From Methanosarcina vacuolata Z-761 (GTDB taxonomy: Archaea > Halobacteriota > Methanosarcinia > Methanosarcinales > Methanosarcinaceae): 64,000 bases of DNA. Where the stretch lies: NCBI RefSeq assembly GCF_000969905.1, contig NZ_CP009520.1, positions 3,596,001-3,660,000 of the forward strand. The letters run 5' to 3'. Numbering within the stretch: the stretch's first letter is position 1; each line of letters starts with the position of its first letter. Of this stretch, positions 62,147 to 64,000 are shown piece after piece. The translations under genes and the position numbers were made by a program. Under the pieces are notes generated by a model. It was not told where the DNA came from. It saw only the letters and a program-made list of their open reading frames with translations, and did not search any database.

Positions 62147-63398
62147 TTTTTTCAGTCTCCCAAAAAAGGTATGGTCTTATAACGCCGTGCATTTGAAGTT
62201 TATAATCGCCTCTTGTTATAGCATTCAAATCATCTTGGACACTAAATAAAATTTCTGTTTGGCAATGGATATACACAGGATTGTGTGTTGTGAGTGCAAT
62301 ATTAAGAATATAAGTTTCATTGTTTAGCAAATTAGCTGGAATCCACGCAATTGATCTATATTTTCCTTTTGTAAAAATACCCTCAGTTTTAGTTTCTAGG
62401 GATTGGAAAACTTTAGTTCCTGCTTGAGTACTTATCAGAAAATTTGCTGAAGGTTTATAACCTTCTTCCAATATTTGGTAAGTTGTTTCTATCCCAAAAT
62501 TTTCATTCACTACTATAGTATTAGAAGTTGTACGATCTTTTTTTATAATTCTTACTCTCAAAAGTTTCGTAAATTTATCCCCGATATTTTTTTTATTATA
62601 ATCTACATCTAATTTTTTTGGTGATTCTTTAAGCATGTATAAAGATACCATTTCGGTAGGGGTTCCATCTGCAACATTTCTTCCTCCATTCAATAAAATA
62701 ACTCGATTGCAAAGAGTAGTGATTGCATCCAGATTATGACTCACAAACAGCACCGTCTTTCCTTTTTTTGCTACATCCTCCATTTTTCCAAGACATTTTT
62801 TCTGAAATTCTGCATCTCCCACCGCGAGTATCTCATCCACGAGCAAGATCTCAGGATCAAGATTTGCTGCAACCGAAAAGGCAAGCCGAACCTGCATTCC
62901 GCTTGAATATCGTTTTACGGGTGTGTCTAGAAATTTCTCGACGCCTGAAAACTTTACTATCTCTTCAAACTTCTCGTCTATCTCTCTCTTCTTCATTCCG
63001 AGGATAGCTCCATTAAAGTAAATATTCTCTCGTCCTGTAAGCTCAGGATGAAAACCAGTTCCTACTTCAAGGAGACTTCCCACACGACCTCTCAGGATAA
63101 TCTCACCCTCTGTAGGATATGTTATGCGGGAAAGAATCTTAAGAAGAGTACTTTTCCCCGCACCATTTCTACCAATGATGCCAACTATTTCTCCTTGTTC
63201 AATTTCGAAGTTCACATCATTGAGTGCCCAGAATGTATCATTCGGCTTGTGACTTTCCTTCAGCATCTTTAGCGGGTGCCTCACAGCGGAAGTAAAGCTG
63301 TCACAAAATGTCTTGTATGTTCCATCCACACCAATGTTATACTGCTTTGAGAGATGCTTTACCTCTATTATCGGTTTTTCCTTTTTTGACGCCGCCAT
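62127..63398 (-). CDS. ABC polysaccharide exporter ATPase (Wzt-like)
   Basis: This is a 423-residue ATPase of the O-antigen/teichoic acid export type. The nucleotide-binding domain (1-245) has Walker A IIGRNGAGKSTLLKIL, the signature KRYSSGMQVRLAFS, Walker B EILLVDEILAVGD and the switch histidine in VLFVSHNLD. The C-terminal 170 residues are a beta-sandwich like the Wzt carbohydrate-binding domain (NFGIETTYQILEEGYKPSAN, ILNIALTTHNPVYIHCQTEI), which recognises the modified glycan end in bacterial systems. The start ATG abuts the permease stop (TGAATG). The finished lipid-linked glycan is its probable cargo. Confidence 0.93.
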   Translation of the reverse strand: MAASKKEKPIIEVKHLSKQYNIGVDGTYKTFCDSFTSAVRHPLKMLKESHKPNDTFWALNDVNFEIEQGEIVGIIGRNGAGKSTLLKILSRITYPTEGEIILRGRVGSLLEVGTGFHPELTGRENIYFNGAILGMKKREIDEKFEEIVKFSGVEKFLDTPVKRYSSGMQVRLAFSVAANLDPEILLVDEILAVGDAEFQKKCLGKMEDVAKKGKTVLFVSHNLDAITTLCNRVILLNGGRNVADGTPTEMVSLYMLKESPKKLDVDYNKKNIGDKFTKLLRVRIIKKDRTTSNTIVVNENFGIETTYQILEEGYKPSANFLISTQAGTKVFQSLETKTEGIFTKGKYRSIAWIPANLLNNETYILNIALTTHNPVYIHCQTEILFSVQDDLNAITRGDYKLQMHGVIRPYLFWETEKIDVEEL

Positions 63399-64000
63399 TC
63401 AGACCAGATCCGCAAAGTATTTTTCTGTATGCTTGAGGTAGAGTATTCCGCTGACAAAGATAACGATCGTCAGAACCGCCGAGATCCCCAGGCCGACAAA
63501 GTCCACTGAAGTGTATCCAAGTATACATGCACGGTGTGCGTTTATTATCCCTGTTAGAGGATTCAGATAGAGCAGAAATTGCAAATTTTTTCCTGCAATA
63601 TTAGCAGGGTATATTACCGGGGACAAAAACATAAGCAATTGTATAAAGAAAGGAAGGACAAAAATCACATCCCTGTATTTGACACAAATAGATGAGAGCC
63701 AGTAACCTATGCCTGAGGCAAGCAAGAATGTCATTAGCACAATTACCGGTAGCAGGACTATTGTAATATTTGGAACAAACCTATAGTAGAGCATCATTAA
63801 CGCAAGGATGCTCAGAGCAATAGTGTAATCAACAATGCCTGCAAGACATGGAGCCGTTGGAATGAATATCCTTGGCATATAAACCTTTGACAGAAGATTG
63901 GCATTAGTAACTAGACTGTTACTGGATTGGGAAAGGGCATTAGAAAAATAAGTCCAGAGAAGAAGACCTGAGTATGAAAATATAGGATATGGAATTCCTT
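63399..64000 (-). CDS. ABC-2 type polysaccharide exporter permease (Wzm-like), partial
   Basis: About 200 C-terminal residues are visible, and the gene continues past the right edge of the window. Reading from the edge, PIFSYSGLLLWTYFSNAL leads into SSNSLVTNANLLSKVYMPRI, then four hydrophobic segments, including GIVDYTIALSILALMMLYYR and FVLPFFIQLLMFLSPVIYPA. This is the typical ABC-2 polysaccharide permease layout. It pairs with the downstream ATPase to export glycan across the membrane. Confidence 0.9.
   Translation of the reverse strand, partial: GIPYPIFSYSGLLLWTYFSNALSQSSNSLVTNANLLSKVYMPRIFIPTAPCLAGIVDYTIALSILALMMLYYRFVPNITIVLLPVIVLMTFLLASGIGYWLSSICVKYRDVIFVLPFFIQLLMFLSPVIYPANIAGKNLQFLLYLNPLTGIINAHRACILGYTSVDFVGLGISAVLTIVIFVSGILYLKHTEKYFADLV

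Overview
The window reads as a chromosomal segment of a methanogenic archaeon of the Methanosarcina type. I infer this from the protein families: a MEDS-domain multi-PAS sensor kinase, YVTN-repeat surface protein, tandem FKBP isomerases, DUF354, and IS1634/IS701-type transposases. The archaeal tRNA genes, with G3:U70 in tRNA-Ala, and the AT-rich, repeat-laden spacers agree. No rRNA genes, origin, CRISPR array or prophage were seen.

Layout. 1-5.1 kb: a winged-helix regulator, an IS1634-type element that split a dispersed repeat, two tRNA-Ile(GAU) genes, tRNA-Ala(GGC), and a seven-repeat lectin-like propeller protein. 5.2-13.4 kb: a cytosine-deaminase-like enzyme, a secreted seven-blade YVTN protein, a 1254-residue soluble sensor kinase whose start region is duplicated, and an unknown protein. 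13.8-18.4 kb: three consecutive FKBP isomerases (one a lipoprotein), a secreted OB-fold protein, a sugar nucleotidyltransferase and a dolichol-kinase-like protein. 19-31.4 kb: a dead IS1634 copy, a membrane metallophosphoesterase, a minus-strand operon of membrane protein, MoxR ATPase, DUF58 and two VWA membrane proteins, then prephenate dehydratase.

31.6-50.2 kb is accessory and transposon-rich. It holds an IS5 relic split by an IS701-like element with a 5-bp target duplication, a 2-kb gene-poor AT-rich stretch, a two-domain glycosyltransferase, a truncated deacetylase, a DUF354 protein, IS110 and IS701 transposases, and an orphan GT-C-like membrane protein. A nested graveyard follows, in which a 2151-bp group II intron sits inside the terminal repeat of an IS1634 remnant beside an IS1 copy. 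50.3-64 kb is a minus-strand surface-glycan locus: an ABC exporter (permease cut by the window edge, Wzt-like ATPase), FkbM and SAM methyltransferases, a HAD-like protein and several glycosyltransferases. A second IS1 copy has cut the end of a fucosyltransferase gene there.

The strongest unexplained signals are small repeats. A roughly 100-bp dispersed element with inverted ends occurs eight times, and in one copy an 11-bp motif has expanded to 18 units. There is a 131-bp MITE pair matching the IS5 ends, and many 15-67 bp tandem arrays in spacers. The glycan, phosphoesterase, polyprenol-kinase-like and nucleotidyltransferase genes together suggest investment in cell-surface polysaccharide or glycoprotein assembly. 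That functional link is inference.
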